Source: Bryobacteraceae bacterium
Lineage (GTDB): Bacteria > Acidobacteriota > Terriglobia > Bryobacterales > Bryobacteraceae
Direction of reading: 5' to 3'
Assembly: GCA_030036985.1 (NCBI GenBank)
Contig: JASHSD010000933.1
Span: 1 to 16,244, forward strand
Length of the DNA: 16,244 bases
Part shown: positions 15,099 through 16,244 of the stretch, piece by piece
Position numbering within the stretch: position 1 is the first letter of the stretch
How the letters are laid out: the number at the start of each line of letters is the position of its first letter
Made by a program: the position numbers and the translations under genes
The notes under the pieces: model-generated
The model's database searches: none
Seen by the model: only the letters and a program-made list of their open reading frames with translations
Told to the model about the DNA's origin: nothing

Positions 15099-16244
15099 TC
15101 AGGCCGCGGACGATCGCCCCCAAAGCTGCTTCGTCGCCAGGGCCGCGCCTTCAGACAACGCCTTCAGCTTCGCCCATGCGATCTGAGGATGAACGCGCAA
15201 TCCCAACCCGCAGTCGGTTCCCGCAATCACGTTCTCGCGGCCCACGAGACCCGCGTAGAGCACGATGCGGTCAGCCACCAGTTCGGGATGTTCGACTACG
15301 TTGCTGGCGTGGCTCACTACGCCGGGAATCAGAATCTTGCCCTTCGGCAGCTTCGTCTCTTTCCAGACCTTCCACTCATGCTCGTGGCGCGGGTTGGCCG
15401 CTTCGATCGAATAAGCTCCCACGTTGATCCGCAGCATCAGATCGACCAGATCCTTCAGCGGCAGATCGTGCGTATGCGGGCCATGCCAACTGCCCCAGCA
15501 CATATGAAAGCGGACGCGGTCCTCCGGCAGGCCCTTCAGCGCATGATTCAGCGCGTCCACGCGCACCGCGGCGAACTTCCGGTATTCCTCGAGAGTCGGA
15601 TTGGGCACGATCATGTCGAACGTGTCCGGCAGCGCGGGATCGTCGATCTGTAGGACGAACCCGCCGTCTACGATCGCTTTGTACTCCTCGCGATAAGCGT
15701 CTGCCAGCGCGAAAACGTACTCTTCGTCGCTTTTGTAGAACTCATTATGGAAGAAATGTTCCAGCCAGCCGGGCGAAAGCGCGCACACGAAAGTGTCCGC
15801 GGGATGAACGTCGGCCTCGCGCAGCGCGGCGCGGAAATCGGCAAGGTCTTTTGCGATCTCGTTCTGCCCGATGTAGCGGATCGGCCCGGTACAGACCGTA
15901 CGCTCGTCCGGGAGCGGCATAAAGTTGAGTTCCTTGTAGAAGTCCGCAAACTCAATGCGTTCGCCGGTTTCGAAGGTCATGATTGCCGGCTCGCCGGGGC
16001 GCAGTTTACGCGTGGTCAGGCCGCTCAGGCGTCGGCCGTAGTAAGACACGCCGAAGGTTTTCCCGAGTTCGCCGTCGGTGACGATATCGATGCCGGCCTC
16101 GGCCTGCCTGCGGAGAACGTCGACGAGAGCGCTATGGCGTTTGGCCTGCAAAGCGCCGAGATCCGACGAACGTCCGGCCAACAAAGCCATGGTCGCCTCG
16201 CGAAATTCCGGCGGACCATCCAGCCTGCCTGCGTGGGTGGTGAG
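15099..16244 (-). CDS. MetE-like cobalamin-independent methionine synthase C-terminal family protein (5' end cut)
   Basis: This protein belongs to the zinc methyltransferase family of the MetE C-terminal domain, which also contains coenzyme-M transferases. The expected zinc ligands are visible: His and Cys in FHMCWG (codons 15504-15506 and 15498-15500), Glu in YSIEAANPRHEHE (15402-15404) and Cys in GTDCGLG (15210-15212). It has only the catalytic barrel and no MetE N-terminal half, so it could be a stand-alone methyltransferase with an unknown thiol acceptor. The frame stays open to the window edge. The residues before the ATG at 16190 read TTHAGRLDGPPEFREAT, like the ILTTHAGSLPRP start of this family. 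That ATG is therefore internal and the true start lies outside the window. About 380 residues are visible, nearly the whole protein. Whether it makes methionine is uncertain. Confidence 0.88.
   Translation of the reverse strand, partial: LTTHAGRLDGPPEFREATMALLAGRSSDLGALQAKRHSALVDVLRRQAEAGIDIVTDGELGKTFGVSYYGRRLSGLTTRKLRPGEPAIMTFETGERIEFADFYKELNFMPLPDERTVCTGPIRYIGQNEIAKDLADFRAALREADVHPADTFVCALSPGWLEHFFHNEFYKSDEEYVFALADAYREEYKAIVDGGFVLQIDDPALPDTFDMIVPNPTLEEYRKFAAVRVDALNHALKGLPEDRVRFHMCWGSWHGPHTHDLPLKDLVDLMLRINVGAYSIEAANPRHEHEWKVWKETKLPKGKILIPGVVSHASNVVEHPELVADRIVLYAGLVGRENVIAGTDCGLGLRVHPQIAWAKLKALSEGAALATKQLWGRSSAA

Noticed and set aside
12975..15653. Open frame of 892 codons on the plus strand, antisense to the receptor and MetE-like genes
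   Set aside because: It runs across two well-supported minus-strand genes and the gap between them. The translation is Arg/Ala/Val-rich with no recognisable domain. Long antisense frames are common in GC-rich DNA, so this is a shadow.
16188..16190. ATG as start of the MetE-like gene
   Set aside because: The frame stays open upstream to the window edge, and the upstream residues TTHAGRLDGPPEF match the family's N-terminal motif, so this Met is internal.

Overview
The window reads as a moderately GC-rich chromosomal fragment from an acidobacterium, most likely of the Solibacter/Bryobacter group. This rests on protein families. The 1525-residue secreted protein ends in what I recognise as the Solibacter-type C-terminal domain (TIGR03437 family). 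Next to it are an Oar-like TonB-dependent outer-membrane protein with an N-terminal carboxypeptidase-regulatory-like domain, a PEP-CTERM-like protein and a Ser/Thr kinase with TolB-like and TPR regions. All are typical of Acidobacteria. No database search was possible, so names rest on motifs and remembered family features.

Layout: bases 1-3978 are read rightwards and hold the 3' end of a FadN-type beta-oxidation gene, a ribbon-helix-helix/MazF toxin-antitoxin pair, and an ABC exporter pair (ATPase, then permease). Bases 3987-16244 are read leftwards. In transcription order they hold a MetE-like (cobalamin-independent methionine synthase C-terminal family) gene cut by the right window edge, a TonB-dependent receptor, a PEP-CTERM-like surface protein, a very long Ig-repeat protein, and the kinase. 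The two blocks converge at about 3980, where a hairpin sits between the stop codons. No gene-free stretch exceeds 100 bases. I saw no rRNA, tRNA, CRISPR array, insertion sequence or integrase.

The most unusual gene is at 2242-3978. An ABC-2 type permease continues in the same frame, through an extra membrane helix, into an amidohydrolase-like domain. That domain has lost the metal-binding HxH motif (N-V-V instead), the late Asp of the GTDAG-like motif (Gly instead) and much of the central barrel. It looks like a catalytically dead, shortened enzyme domain attached to an exporter.

The second point of interest is the leftward cluster. The PEP-CTERM-like gene and the giant Ig-repeat gene overlap by one base (TAATG), and the kinase starts 24 bases after the latter. 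This suggests that two differently built surface proteins are co-expressed with a soluble kinase. How they work together is inference, not something the sequence shows.
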